The notes below the pieces were generated by a model. The model was not told the origin of the DNA and did not search any database. It saw nothing but the letters and a program-made list of their open reading frames with translations. From positions 1 to 64,000 of the forward strand of contig CBDDEJ010000011.1 of NCBI GenBank assembly GCA_965226915.1: a stretch of 64,000 nucleotides of DNA, in the 5' to 3' direction. A program made the translations under genes and the position numbers. Positions 1 to 9,008 of this stretch are shown here, piece after piece. Source of the stretch: Io17-Chloro-G2 sp965226915. Lineage in GTDB: Bacteria; Chloroflexota; Dehalococcoidia; Lucifugimonadales; UBA3495. Each line of letters opens with the position of its first letter. Position 1 is the first letter of the stretch.

Positions 1-1322
1 ACGGGCTCGATGTACATCTGCCTGATCACTTTCAGGTAGTAGTAAAGGGAGATCAGGCTGGCGAATATGGCCAGTCCCGCAAGCCAGAGGAAGCCTTCGT
101 TGGCCATGGCCAGAAATAAGTAGAACTTGATGACAAACCCAGCGAAGATGGGCATCCCTCCCAAAGAGAACATGCCGATGGCGATGCTGGCGGCCAGCAA
201 TGGTTGCCGGTCTGCCAAGCCACCAAGGTCGGCGATGTCGTCCCTGCCGGTGAGGTTAAAGAACGCGATGATCGCGGCGAATACCAGCAGGTTGGTTATG
301 GAGTACCCAACTATATACAGCACCACGCCGTTGGCAGCCAAGACCGAAGTGGGCGTCAGGGCGGCGATCCCCGCCAGGATGATCCCCACGTGGCCGATTG
401 AAGAGTATGCCATGAGGCGCTTGAGATTGGTCTGGGCCAACGCAACCAGGTTGCCCAGCAACATGGTCACCGCGGCCAGCACCGCGAATATCATCTGCCA
501 CTGGCTCCAAAGGGATTCAGCAGGCACGAAGCCCTCCGCCACCAACCTAAGAAACAGGGCAAAAGCAGCGACTTTGGAACCGATAGCCAGATAGGCCGTT
601 ACCGGTAAGGGAGCGCCCTCGTACACGTCGGGGGCCCACATGTGAAATGGCACGGCCGACAACTTAAATCCGAATCCGACCACCAAAAGCGCCACGCCTG
701 CCCACAATGCGGGAGACAAGTCTTCCGCCGAGGATAACGCCAGGCTGATGTCGGCAAACTGGGTCACTCCCAACGTGGAGTAGATCATGCTGACGCCGTA
801 AAGCAAGATCGCCGAAGAAAATGCGCCGACGAGGATATATTTCAACCCCGCCTCATTGGACTTAGGCTCACTTCTAGCGTAAGCGGCGAAGACGTAGAGG
901 CAGAAACTCAACAGCTCAAGAGCTATGTAGGCGGTGAGGAGTTCACGGGACTGGGCCATCACGTTCATGCCCAGGATGGAAAGCAGCAAGATGCCGTAGA
1001 ATTCTCCCTGATTTTCCAGCCGCCGGTCCACGAATTCCATAGAACAGAAAATGATGAATATGCCCAGCCCCAGGAAGAACACTTTGAAGAACAATGAGAA
1101 CGCGTCGACTGCCAGCAACCCACCGTAAAGCGTCTCCTGGCGACCCCAAAGCATCGCGATAGACAAGGCGATGATTCCAGCCAGACCGGCCACAGAAAGC
1201 CAAGGGATCAACTGCTTCTTTCCCTCGGGAAGCAGCAGGTCCACTGCAAACACCGCAAAGGCCAGGCCGGCCAAGGCGAACTCCGGCGTCAACAAGCCAA
1301 TATTTTCAGTCAGACCATTCAT
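1..1322 (-). CDS. nuoN: NADH-quinone oxidoreductase subunit N, operon 1 (partial, C-terminus off window)
   Basis: Membrane proton-translocating subunit of complex I, one of the three antiporter-like subunits (L, M, N). The frame opens at an ATG at 1322 (protein starts MNGLTENIGLLTPEF) and stays open to the window edge, so about 440 residues are visible and the C-terminus and stop are missing. The translation is a chain of hydrophobic segments, with the LNLL-type 'ILLLSILGMNVMAQSREL' stretch and 'KYILVGAFSSAILLYG', typical of NuoN. It is the last visible gene of nuo operon 1 and starts 31 bp after nuoM. Its paralogue in operon 2 is at 33028-34557. The identification is secure; the only uncertainty is the missing end. 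Confidence 0.93.
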   Translation of the reverse strand, partial: MNGLTENIGLLTPEFALAGLAFAVFAVDLLLPEGKKQLIPWLSVAGLAGIIALSIAMLWGRQETLYGGLLAVDAFSLFFKVFFLGLGIFIIFCSMEFVDRRLENQGEFYGILLLSILGMNVMAQSRELLTAYIALELLSFCLYVFAAYARSEPKSNEAGLKYILVGAFSSAILLYGVSMIYSTLGVTQFADISLALSSAEDLSPALWAGVALLVVGFGFKLSAVPFHMWAPDVYEGAPLPVTAYLAIGSKVAAFALFLRLVAEGFVPAESLWSQWQMIFAVLAAVTMLLGNLVALAQTNLKRLMAYSSIGHVGIILAGIAALTPTSVLAANGVVLYIVGYSITNLLVFAAIIAFFNLTGRDDIADLGGLADRQPLLAASIAIGMFSLGGMPIFAGFVIKFYLFLAMANEGFLWLAGLAIFASLISLYYYLKVIRQMYIEP

Positions 1323-1352
1323 ATCAACCTAAATGCCGCCACGGTTGGCCAA

Positions 1353-2864
1353 CTAAACTCCCGGCAATGAGGCCACGCCTACGTTGATGACGCGCATCAA
1401 AGGCTCGGGCCAAACGCCCACCGCAATCAATATGAACACGAAAGCGCCGCCCACTCCCTTCTCCACGGGGCTAATGTCGGTGAGGTGCTCCCACCTTGGG
1501 TCGATCTCTCCCAAGAAGGTCCGGGCCAGCAGCCTTAGGATATAAACCGCTGTCAGGGCCGCTCCCACTACGGCGAGGACCGCCAGTGGTAAATACGTGC
1601 GGAAGGCCCCGGTAAAAACCATGAACTCGGCAATGAACCCGCTTAAGCCCGGCAGACCCAACGACGCCAAACCAGCTATGACAAAGAAGAAGCTGGTGAC
1701 CTTCATCCGTCCGAACAAACCGTTCAAGACGTTGATATCCCGGATGTGCGCCCGGTCATAAACGGCCCCCACCAAAAGGAACATCAGGGCCGTCATTATT
1801 CCGTGGGAGAACATCTGCAACACGGCGCCGCCCACGCCAATGGGGTCAAGGGTGGCGATGCCCATCAGCACATAGCCCATATGGCTCACGCTGGAATATC
1901 CCACTACGTATTTAAGGTCAGTCTGGGACATGGCTGAGACGGCGCCGTATAGGACGTTGACGGTGCCCAAGGTAATCAATACGGGCATCCAATTCTCGGC
2001 CCCCTCGGGCAGCAGAACCATACCCACCCTAATGATGCCGTAGGCGCCCAGCTTCATCAGGACGCCCGCATGAAGCATGCTGACCCCGGTGGGGGCCGCT
2101 ACGTGCCCGTCGGGCGACCACGTATGGAAGGGCCACAGACCCGCCAAAACTCCAAACCCCACCATGAACAGCGGGAACACCCAGGTTTGAAATTCCTCGC
2201 TGATGTTGCCACTGGCGGCCAGCTTGCCCAGAATGTCCAATGAGAACGTGGGCACGCCGAGGCTGGCGGATTTGACGTAGATGGCCAAGATGCCGATCCA
2301 AACGAGAACACTTCCAGCCACCAGATACAGGAACAGTTTCATTGCGCTGTATTCTTTCGACCGCTTGAAGGAGCCGAAGTCGGTGCTGCTGCCCCAAACC
2401 CCCACCAGCAGATACATGGGCAAAACCGCCAGCTCGTAGAAGAAGAACAAAAAGAACAGGTCCCTCACCACGAAAACCCCAAACACCCCGGAACCCAGGA
2501 CTTGCAGCAACACGAAGAAATCCCGAGTACGGACGCGGATGGTCTGGGAGATCAAGACCGCGCCCAATAGCACCAGACCATTGAGCAAGACCAGCGGAGC
2601 GGATACGCCGTCCACGCCCAGGGACAGGCTGATATTTATGGGGTCTTCCAGCCATTGGAAGGCGCGGCCCATTTGAAATCCGCCGGCGCCGTAGTCATAG
2701 CTGATGAAGACGTAAACGGACAACAACAGGCAAATCACGGCCACGCCGATCGCGAAATACCAGGCATCCGCCGGCCTGTCCTTGGGCAAGAACATGGTCA
2801 ACAGGCCCCCCAGCGAGGGGACCATGATGATCAAGAAAAGCGCCGACTGCTCCAACCCGTTCAT
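1353..2864 (-). CDS. nuoM: NADH-quinone oxidoreductase subunit M, operon 1
   Basis: Antiporter-like, proton-pumping membrane subunit of complex I; 503 residues, the usual length for NuoM. It shows the family core: a conserved Glu in 'FFFYELAVLPMYLLVG' on TM5, 'GLWPFHTWSPDGHVAAP', 'VLMKLGAYGIIRVGM', 'DLKYVVGYSSVSHMGYVLMG' and 'MFSHGIMTALMFLLVG'. The Lys in 'MKLGAYG' and the His in 'FSHG' belong to the proton path in characterised homologues. The gene lies between nuoL and nuoN in the standard order. The roughly 210-bp gap to nuoL holds a palindromic repeat. It is about the same length as the operon 2 copy (508 residues) but clearly diverged from it, so the two operons are not a recent duplication. 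Confidence 0.97.
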   Translation of the reverse strand: MNGLEQSALFLIIMVPSLGGLLTMFLPKDRPADAWYFAIGVAVICLLLSVYVFISYDYGAGGFQMGRAFQWLEDPINISLSLGVDGVSAPLVLLNGLVLLGAVLISQTIRVRTRDFFVLLQVLGSGVFGVFVVRDLFFLFFFYELAVLPMYLLVGVWGSSTDFGSFKRSKEYSAMKLFLYLVAGSVLVWIGILAIYVKSASLGVPTFSLDILGKLAASGNISEEFQTWVFPLFMVGFGVLAGLWPFHTWSPDGHVAAPTGVSMLHAGVLMKLGAYGIIRVGMVLLPEGAENWMPVLITLGTVNVLYGAVSAMSQTDLKYVVGYSSVSHMGYVLMGIATLDPIGVGGAVLQMFSHGIMTALMFLLVGAVYDRAHIRDINVLNGLFGRMKVTSFFFVIAGLASLGLPGLSGFIAEFMVFTGAFRTYLPLAVLAVVGAALTAVYILRLLARTFLGEIDPRWEHLTDISPVEKGVGGAFVFILIAVGVWPEPLMRVINVGVASLPGV

Positions 2865-2947
2865 TTACTGTCTATTCCCACAAGTTCCATGCGATTGTTG
2901 AACCTGAATAGCCTCCAAAACATGCCGTTGGCCAACCAAACCGGGCT

Positions 2948-3020
2948 AAATCCCTCAACCTCCCTTTGCAAAAGTGGGCCTGGACCTCCCCCTTTGCAAA
3001 GGGGGATTGAGGGGGATTTC
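2948..3020. repeat. REP-like palindromic repeat (CCCCTTTGCAAAGGGG core)
   Basis: Imperfect inverted repeat in the nuoL-nuoM gap. A left arm (AAATCCCTCAACCTCCCTTT, 2948-2967) faces a right arm around CCCCCTTTGCAAAGGGGG that ends in GATTGAGGGGGATTT. The same core recurs at 42473-42611 (nuoC-nuoD gap of operon 2) and at 44767-44805 (inside rdgB), so it is a dispersed family. A transcript would fold into a strong hairpin, which could attenuate transcription or protect mRNA ends within the operon; that role is inferred. Confidence 0.75.
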
Positions 3021-3077
3021 AATTCTTGTCTGTGGGCTCGTGATGTTCAGCAAATAACCCAACGATGCGATTTATGA

Positions 3078-4997
3078 CTAAACAGACCTCAGCCACCAGA
3101 CTACGATCAACCCCACCGACCCCAACACCATGGCCAGGGCGTAGCTGTACATATGGCCGGTAACGTGCAGCCGCAGGACGAAACCCAGATGCCGCACCGT
3201 GTCGGCCGGTCCGTTGACCGCCACGTCGTTGATCACGGCCCGGTCGAACATGGCGATGAACCTGGAAAAAACCAGCACCACCCGGTCCACGGTCCATTGG
3301 TACACTTCGTCGAAGTAGTACTTGTTCTCCACCACGTTGGCCAACCATGGGGATCTTCGCCGCAATATGTCCGGCGAAATCCTCTCCCTCAAGTAGCAAA
3401 GGCTAGCCAGCCAGAACGCACCCAGAGCTAGGATGGTCGAGAGGATTCCTATTGCCCAGTTGAAATGGAATTTTTCCGCCTCGTGGAAGAACACCACTCC
3501 GCCAAACCCCGGGAATGAGCCCGGCCAGTCGAAAGCAATCACCCCAAACCCGGCGGCAAATACCGCAAGAAGCAACATGGGCGCCGTCATCAACCAGGGC
3601 GACTCGTGGGCATGGTCCAGCCCTTGACGCAGACGTCCGAAAAACACCACGAACATGGCACGCGCCATATAGAATGCGCTCATGAACGCCACTAATAGGG
3701 TAAGGACTATGAAGACCGGATTCCGGTTTTGGCTGACGGCGTTGAGTATCTCGTCCTTGCTCCAGAACCCGGCAAGGAGAGGTATCCCCCCCAAAGACAG
3801 CGCGCCTACGGAAAAGACTATGGCCGTGATGGGCATCACTTTGATCAGGCCCCCCATCTGCCTGATGTCCTGGGCCTCCGTACTGTGCATCACGCTGCCG
3901 GCTCCTAGAAATAAAAGGGCTTTGGCAAAACCATGGGCCAGCAGGTGAAAGATGGCCGCCGTGTAGCCAAAGGCCCCCAGGGAGAGCATCATCAACCCCA
4001 AGTGGCTGATGGTGGAGTAAGCCAGTATCCGCTTCAGATCGACGGACACTAAGGCGATCGAGGCCGACAGCAGGGCCGTGACCAAGCCGACCACCGCAAC
4101 CACCAACAGGGCGTCGCCGTCGTACGCGGAGAATATCGGGAAGGCGCGGGCCACCAGATACACCCCGGCCACCACCATTGTGGCGGCGTGGATCAGCGCG
4201 CTGACCGGCGTGGGTCCTTCCATGGCGTCGGGCAGCCAAACATGGAAAGGAAATTGGGCCGATTTACCCATGGCGCCCAACAGGAGCAGAAGAGCCGCGG
4301 CGGTGGTGACGCCCTCGCTCATGGCGCCGGTGCTGGCCGCTTCGAAAGCAGCGGACATGCTGAAACTACCCACCTCGCTCCACAGCAAAAGGATGCCTAT
4401 CAAAAGCCCCGCGTCACCGATCCGGGTGACTATGAATGCTTTTTTCGCCGCCTCTCTAGCCGCCGGGAGCTCGTGCCAGAAGCCGATAAGCAGATAGGAG
4501 CAGATACCCACCAACTCCCACGCCACATACAACATCAGGAAGTTGTCGGCCAAAACCAGGGTGAGCATGGACCCGGCGAACATCGCGTGAACGGCGTAAT
4601 ACCAGCCGAAGCGCGGGTCGCCCTTCATATATCCCAGGGAATAGACCTGGACCATCAATGCCACAAAGGTCACCAAACCAAGCATGGCAAGGGTCAGCGG
4701 GTCGATCAACGTGCCCCAGGTCAGGGTAACGCTTTGGTCCAGCCTGGCCAGCCCGGCATGGAACCATTCGATCTCATAGCCGCAGACCATGGCGCCGGTC
4801 TCTGGGCTGGTCATGCATTCGTCCGACTCAGGTGTAGCCCCTAGGAACCCGCTGAACACCACCCAGAAGATCACAAATCCCGCGGCCATAGCCAAGATGG
4901 CCAGGAATGAGCCTTTGCCCGGCAGCTTGGGGCCGGCAATGACGATCACCGGGGCAGCGATAAAACTCAAAACCGGTATGAGCCAGGCCCACTCCAC
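3078..4997 (-). CDS. nuoL: NADH-quinone oxidoreductase subunit L, operon 1
   Basis: Largest antiporter-like subunit of complex I; 639 residues. Family landmarks include 'MLYVAWELVGICSYLLIGFW' (with the TM5 Glu), 'FPFHVWLPDAMEGPTPVSAL' with 'IHAATMVVAGVYLVAR' following, 'DLKRILAYSTISHLGLMMLS' and 'LLAHGFAKALLFLGAGSVMH', then the C-terminal extension forming the lateral helix. Translation starts at a GTG (4997). No good Shine-Dalgarno lies just before it, so the start is likely but not certain. The 71-bp gap to nuoK contains an AGCTGA-type short repeat (5019-5049). Operon 2 has a longer paralogue of 681 residues. Confidence 0.96.
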   Translation of the reverse strand: MEWAWLIPVLSFIAAPVIVIAGPKLPGKGSFLAILAMAAGFVIFWVVFSGFLGATPESDECMTSPETGAMVCGYEIEWFHAGLARLDQSVTLTWGTLIDPLTLAMLGLVTFVALMVQVYSLGYMKGDPRFGWYYAVHAMFAGSMLTLVLADNFLMLYVAWELVGICSYLLIGFWHELPAAREAAKKAFIVTRIGDAGLLIGILLLWSEVGSFSMSAAFEAASTGAMSEGVTTAAALLLLLGAMGKSAQFPFHVWLPDAMEGPTPVSALIHAATMVVAGVYLVARAFPIFSAYDGDALLVVAVVGLVTALLSASIALVSVDLKRILAYSTISHLGLMMLSLGAFGYTAAIFHLLAHGFAKALLFLGAGSVMHSTEAQDIRQMGGLIKVMPITAIVFSVGALSLGGIPLLAGFWSKDEILNAVSQNRNPVFIVLTLLVAFMSAFYMARAMFVVFFGRLRQGLDHAHESPWLMTAPMLLLAVFAAGFGVIAFDWPGSFPGFGGVVFFHEAEKFHFNWAIGILSTILALGAFWLASLCYLRERISPDILRRRSPWLANVVENKYYFDEVYQWTVDRVVLVFSRFIAMFDRAVINDVAVNGPADTVRHLGFVLRLHVTGHMYSYALAMVLGSVGLIVVWWLRSV

Positions 4998-5018
4998 GTT
5001 AGGCTCGCTCCGAAACCG

Positions 5019-5049
5019 GCTGAAAGCTGACGGCTGAGTGCTGAGTGCT
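5019..5049. repeat. AGCTGA-type short intergenic repeat
   Basis: Run of closely related units (GCTGAAAGCTGA, CGGCTGAGTGCTGAGTGC) filling most of the nuoK-nuoL gap. Similar CTGATAGCTGA-like strings, in either orientation, occupy gaps at 36120-36165, 38565-38590, 44357-44381, 45169-45190 and 46238-46256. They occur only between genes. Confidence 0.55.
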
Positions 5050-5068
5050 ATCTACCATTTTCACCAGG

Positions 5069-5389
5069 CTACCATTTCATCAGGTCGATCTCGTCCACGT
5101 TGACCGTGCCTCGTTGGCGGTATATGCGCAGAATTATCGCCAGGCCCAAACCGACCTCAGCGGCGGCGACCGTAACCACAAAGATCGCTATTATCTGACC
5201 ATCGAACTGGGCGAATTTGCCGATTCCTTCCAGATGAGAGGAAGCGGCAATCAGGTTTATGTTCACCGCATTGAGCATCAACTCGATGGACATGACGATC
5301 AGAACGGCGCTGCGCCGGGCCAAAACCCCGTACAAGCCTATGGCGAACAGGCCGGCGCTCACCAATTGGAAGTAGACCAGGGGAACCAA
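5069..5389 (-). CDS. nuoK: NADH-quinone oxidoreductase subunit K, operon 1
   Basis: Small three-helix membrane subunit of complex I that couples quinone chemistry to the antiporter subunits. The core 'GLYGVLARRSAVLIVMSIEL' with the downstream 'NAVNINLI' carries the two membrane glutamates typical of NuoK (the SIEL Glu and the AAAEVGLGL Glu). I place the start at a TTG at 5389 (106 residues), because a GGAGGAG motif lies 8 nt upstream and the protein then begins in the first helix. A longer open frame reaching 5629 overlaps nuoJ and reads as a shadow. The start falls just past the nuoJ stop, consistent with coupled translation. Confidence 0.93.
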   Translation of the reverse strand: MVPLVYFQLVSAGLFAIGLYGVLARRSAVLIVMSIELMLNAVNINLIAASSHLEGIGKFAQFDGQIIAIFVVTVAAAEVGLGLAIILRIYRQRGTVNVDEIDLMKW

Positions 5390-5391
5390 GG

Positions 5392-5892
5392 CTACCGCTC
5401 CTCCCCGCCGCTCCGCGCGATGATTATGGCGCCTATCAGGGCAACCAAAAGCACCAGAGAAGCCACCTCGAACGGAATCGCCCAGCGGGTGAACAGGGAA
5501 TTCCCCAGATCGGCGAAGGCGGGGCTTTGGGCTTGGGTTTCCTCTACTAGTTGGGGCAACGGACGCGCCAAGAAAGCCGCCGCAAGCACGCCCAATAATC
5601 CCACGGCCGCTACCGCCGCCAGAGGCCACTGCCGGTTGTCGCTGATGCGGGGATATTCGGCCGAACGGGTCAGCATAATGGCGAAGAGCAACACGATAAT
5701 GATGGCCCCGCCGTAAATCAGGACCTGGACCAAAGCCAGGAATTCCGCGAGTAGGATCAAGAACAACCCCGCCACGGCCACCAACGACACCAACAGAAAT
5801 AGCGCTGCATGGACCACGTTGCGGGTTACAACCACCCCCAATCCACCGCCCAGGGTTAAAACCGACAAGAATATGAAAAGAATCCAGGGCAT
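5392..5892 (-). CDS. nuoJ: NADH-quinone oxidoreductase subunit J, operon 1
   Basis: Membrane subunit of complex I, 166 residues, five predicted helices. The motif 'LAEFLALVQVLIYGGAIIIV' followed by 'LLFAIMLT' is the conserved TM3 region of NuoJ, which takes part in the pi-bulge movement during coupling. The C-terminal hydrophobic segment 'FEVASLVLLVALIGAIIIAR' also fits. It lies between nuoI and nuoK in standard order, with about 165 bp of apparently non-coding DNA separating it from nuoI (6058). The operon 2 paralogue is 192 residues and carries a longer loop. Confidence 0.95.
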   Translation of the reverse strand: MPWILFIFLSVLTLGGGLGVVVTRNVVHAALFLLVSLVAVAGLFLILLAEFLALVQVLIYGGAIIIVLLFAIMLTRSAEYPRISDNRQWPLAAVAAVGLLGVLAAAFLARPLPQLVEETQAQSPAFADLGNSLFTRWAIPFEVASLVLLVALIGAIIIARSGGEER

Positions 5893-6057
5893 GCCTAGCT
5901 CACAGGTTATTTATCTTCATTGCTTGCAATCCGGGAATAGTCACGGTTTCTGGCAAATAATGAGCCACCCAGATCGGCGGCTCTAAGATTGCATTGCGGC
6001 TTACCGAAAGGCCATGGTTAGCCAAGACGGCCCTGCCGGGAGATTCACTTCTAAATG

Positions 6058-6672
6058 TCAGGCATCGGCCGGTTCAGCCGCTGCGGCTGGCTCTTCGTGG
6101 CCGGGCTCCCATTCGGCAGGCGCTTTTTCAGCCGCATCTTTAGCGGCTTCCTCGGCGGCCCGCTGTTTAGCCAAAACGGTTGGCGGCACCCAATCTGTTT
6201 CCCGCTGGAATTTCTTGCCTATTTCCAGCAATGCCGGCAGGTCCACTCTGTCGCCGTTGCGCTGGAAGGTGCTCATCTCGTGTTCGTGACTCATGACTAT
6301 CGCGTCGAAATTACACACCTCGACGCAAATCCCGCATAGTATACACCGGTTCAGGTTGATCTCGAAGCTCTCGACGATCTTGCGCCTTGAACTGCGGCCT
6401 TCCTGATGAGCGGGATTGTCAATCATCGTGGCCGACATACATTGGGTCGGACACTGGCGTATGCAGACCATGCAACTGGTGCAAAACGGCTCCTCCACCT
6501 CGCCGTCCCAGGTCAGCGCCGGAAAACCCATGAACCGGTCTTGCACCGGCGTGGGCTCTTCCACCCTTTTCCACATGGTCCCCGTCGATGGGTATTGACG
6601 GGTCACCGGCTCCCTCAGCCCATTGACGGTGGAGACTAAGGTCACCCACAAACCCTTCAGGCTATTCAGCAT
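6058..6672 (-). CDS. nuoI: NADH-quinone oxidoreductase subunit I (ferredoxin-like), operon 1
   Basis: Peripheral-arm subunit carrying two [4Fe-4S] clusters (N6a/N6b), which pass electrons to NuoB. The two motifs are CTSCMVCIRQCP and CILCGICVEVCN; the second ends in Asn where Pro is usual. I use the ATG at 6672 (204 residues, MLNSLKGLWVTLVS), which overlaps the nuoH end by 11 bp. An upstream in-frame ATG would read further back into nuoH. The last 40 or so residues are an Ala/Glu/Pro-rich tail absent from minimal NuoI. Since nuoEFG are missing here, NuoI is the outermost Fe-S subunit encoded in the operon and a plausible docking site for an external electron donor (inference). Confidence 0.95.
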   Translation of the reverse strand: MLNSLKGLWVTLVSTVNGLREPVTRQYPSTGTMWKRVEEPTPVQDRFMGFPALTWDGEVEEPFCTSCMVCIRQCPTQCMSATMIDNPAHQEGRSSRRKIVESFEINLNRCILCGICVEVCNFDAIVMSHEHEMSTFQRNGDRVDLPALLEIGKKFQRETDWVPPTVLAKQRAAEEAAKDAAEKAPAEWEPGHEEPAAAAEPADA

Positions 6673-7843
6673 TGGCCACCGCGCCTCCGGCAGGATTATT
6701 AGCAGGATTATTAACGGCGTTCCCAGATCGCGCCCGGAGAGCCCTCTCTTTAGCCTGGGCTTCCTGTCTCGCCCGCACGTCAGCCACCAGATTGGCCGGG
6801 CCAACCATCTTCCGGTAGATCAGATAAGCCACCAGCACAAGACCGGCTGAGGACATCAATGTCAACGTCCACGAGGGCCACTGGTAGAACTGGTAGATGG
6901 CGGTAATCAATATGGTTAGGAACGACAAGGGAACCATGACCTTCCAAGCGAACGCCATGAGTTGGTCGATGCGCAACCGGGGGAACGTTCCGCGAATCCA
7001 AAAAATCACCACGATCACCGCGAAGACCTTGAGCAAGAACCAAATTATCACCCAGTCGCCCGAAAGCAGCGGTCCGGACCATCCGCCCAGGAACAGTATC
7101 ACCGTCAAAGCGGCAATGGCAAAGGTGTTGATGTACTCGGCCAGGAAAAACACCGACCAATGGGCGCCGCTGTATTCCACGAAAGGTCCGCCCACAACCT
7201 CGGATTCAGCAAAGTAAATGTCAAAGGGCGTCCGGCCCACCTCAGCCAGACCGGCAATGAAAAATATTGCCAGGCCCAAGGGTTGCACCAACGCATATGG
7301 GTAGGGGCTTTGCTTATCCACAATCTCGCGCAGATCCAGGGATTGGGCCAGCATCGCCACCCCGATGACAACCATGATGATGGGTATCTCGTAGCTGATG
7401 AGCTGGGCAGCAGCCCGCAAGCCCCCAATGGTGCCGTATTTATTGGCCGAACCCCAGCCCGCCAGGACCAATCCCAAGATGCCCATCACGGCAAACGCGG
7501 TGATGTATAAGAGTCCCATGTCCAAATTCTGCAACACCGCGTCGTGGGATGCGGGAATCGTGACCCAGATCATAAATGCGGGGATCACCACGATCACCGG
7601 AGATATCCAGAAGATGGCTTTCTCCGACGACGAAGGGAGAATATCCTCTTTGAGCAATAATTTTACGGCGTCGGCCACCGGTTGCATCACCCCCATGGGC
7701 CCGGTGCGCGTGGGGCCTAGCCGGCGTTGCAAACGCGCCAGCACCTTCCGTTCCAACAAGGTCAGAAACAGAACCACCACCGATAGGGCGGCGAACATGG
7801 TGAGCAATCCCACCAGTATCCAAAACACCTCTGCGAGGCTCAC
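6662..7843 (-). CDS. nuoH: NADH-quinone oxidoreductase subunit H, operon 1
   Basis: Membrane subunit at the foot of the quinone channel; 393 residues. It contains 'ERKVLARLQRRLGPTRTGP', 'GVMQPVADAVKLLLKED', 'AEVGRTPFDIYFAESEVVGG' and 'RGTFPRLRIDQLMAFAWKVM', the acidic loop and Arg-rich segments that define NuoH. The start overlaps the nuoD stop by 4 bp (ATGA), indicating translational coupling. The C-terminal Ala/Asn-rich tail extends beyond the usual end. The paralogue at 40176-41363 has almost the same length. Confidence 0.97.
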   Translation of the reverse strand: MSLAEVFWILVGLLTMFAALSVVVLFLTLLERKVLARLQRRLGPTRTGPMGVMQPVADAVKLLLKEDILPSSSEKAIFWISPVIVVIPAFMIWVTIPASHDAVLQNLDMGLLYITAFAVMGILGLVLAGWGSANKYGTIGGLRAAAQLISYEIPIIMVVIGVAMLAQSLDLREIVDKQSPYPYALVQPLGLAIFFIAGLAEVGRTPFDIYFAESEVVGGPFVEYSGAHWSVFFLAEYINTFAIAALTVILFLGGWSGPLLSGDWVIIWFLLKVFAVIVVIFWIRGTFPRLRIDQLMAFAWKVMVPLSFLTILITAIYQFYQWPSWTLTLMSSAGLVLVAYLIYRKMVGPANLVADVRARQEAQAKERALRARSGNAVNNPANNPAGGAVANAE

Positions 7844-8970
7844 CGATCCACCTCTCCCAAGACGATATCAAGGGAACCCAAGATCACCACGGAGTCGGCG
7901 ATCCAGGTGTCACGCAACAGATGCCTGATGGCGGAAAGGTTGCAGAATGAGGGTGGCCGGACTTTCAACCGGTAAGGTTTGTCGGTGCCGTCGCTCACGA
8001 GATAAACCCCCAGCTCTCCCCGGGGATTCTCGGCCCGAACATACACCTCACCCTTTGGAGGCCGGATCAGACGCCGGCCCAACGACGAGGCGATGTTGCC
8101 TTCGGGCATCTGCTCCAGCGCCTGCTCCACGATTTTCAACGACTCGAACATTTCTTGGACCCGGACGTAGTGCCGATCCCAACAATCTCCGTCAAGTCCC
8201 ACCGGAACGTCGAACTCAAACCGGTCGTAGACCGAATATGGGTGGGCTTTACGCAAGTCGTAGTCCACGCCGCAAGCCCTTAAGCACGGACCGGTAAACC
8301 CGTAATCGAGTGCGTCTTCGGTTGAGATCGCCCCCACGTTTTTCAGCCGGGCGAGGAATATCTCGTTAAACGTCAGGAGTTTGTCCGCCTCCTCAACGTC
8401 CCCTCTCAGCAGCGGCAAAAGCTCCGCGACCATTTCGCCAAAGTTCTCGGGCAGATCTTCTTTGATACCCCCCACCCGGAAGTAGTTGTGCATCATCCGC
8501 GCGCCGGAGACGGCTTCAAAAAGGGGTTGAACCCGCTCCCGGCCACGGAAGCAGATCATGGCGGGTGTCATCGCGCCCGCGTCCAGCCCCATGGTGGCGA
8601 CGAATAGCAGGTGGCTGGCTATGCGGTTTAACTCGCAAAGTATCACCCGCACGTATTCCGCCCGCTCGGGAACCGTGAGGCCCATCAGCTGTTCCACCGC
8701 CATGCAATACACCATTTCATTGTTGAAATTGGCGATGTAATCCATGCGGTCGAAGAGGGTGATCACCTGGTGGTACTGCTCGCCCTCGCACAGCTTTTCC
8801 GACCCCCGGTGCAGGTAGCCGATATGGGGTTCGGAGTCGAGTATCTTTTCCCCATCGACCTGTAACACCAGACGGAATACGCCGTGAGTGGACGGGTGTT
8901 GGGGCCCCATGTTAAGGAGCATCTCCATGGGCTCGCCCGCGGGGGCCGTGTTGCCGGAAACGTTAGCCAT
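7840..8970 (-). CDS. nuoD: NADH-quinone oxidoreductase subunit D (49 kDa), operon 1
   Basis: Quinone-site subunit of the peripheral arm, homologous to the large subunit of NiFe hydrogenases but without the NiFe cysteines. It has 376 residues. Seen are 'MGPQHPSTHGVFRLVLQVDG' (quinone-binding His and Thr region), 'GYLHRGSEKLCEG', 'DRMDYIANFNNE' and the C-terminal 'DIVLGEVDR'. It sits directly downstream of an SDR gene (9009-9836), with 38 bp between, instead of following nuoC. That interruption of the usual C-D adjacency is special to operon 1. Confidence 0.97.
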   Translation of the reverse strand: MANVSGNTAPAGEPMEMLLNMGPQHPSTHGVFRLVLQVDGEKILDSEPHIGYLHRGSEKLCEGEQYHQVITLFDRMDYIANFNNEMVYCMAVEQLMGLTVPERAEYVRVILCELNRIASHLLFVATMGLDAGAMTPAMICFRGRERVQPLFEAVSGARMMHNYFRVGGIKEDLPENFGEMVAELLPLLRGDVEEADKLLTFNEIFLARLKNVGAISTEDALDYGFTGPCLRACGVDYDLRKAHPYSVYDRFEFDVPVGLDGDCWDRHYVRVQEMFESLKIVEQALEQMPEGNIASSLGRRLIRPPKGEVYVRAENPRGELGVYLVSDGTDKPYRLKVRPPSFCNLSAIRHLLRDTWIADSVVILGSLDIVLGEVDR

Positions 8971-9008
8971 TTAGTTGACCGTTATTCATATGCAAAAGCG
9001 TAGTAATG

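Noticed and set aside
2655..3077. Plus-strand open frame of 140 codons over the nuoL-nuoM gap
   Set aside because: It is a shadow of nuoM and of the palindromic repeat, without RBS or features.
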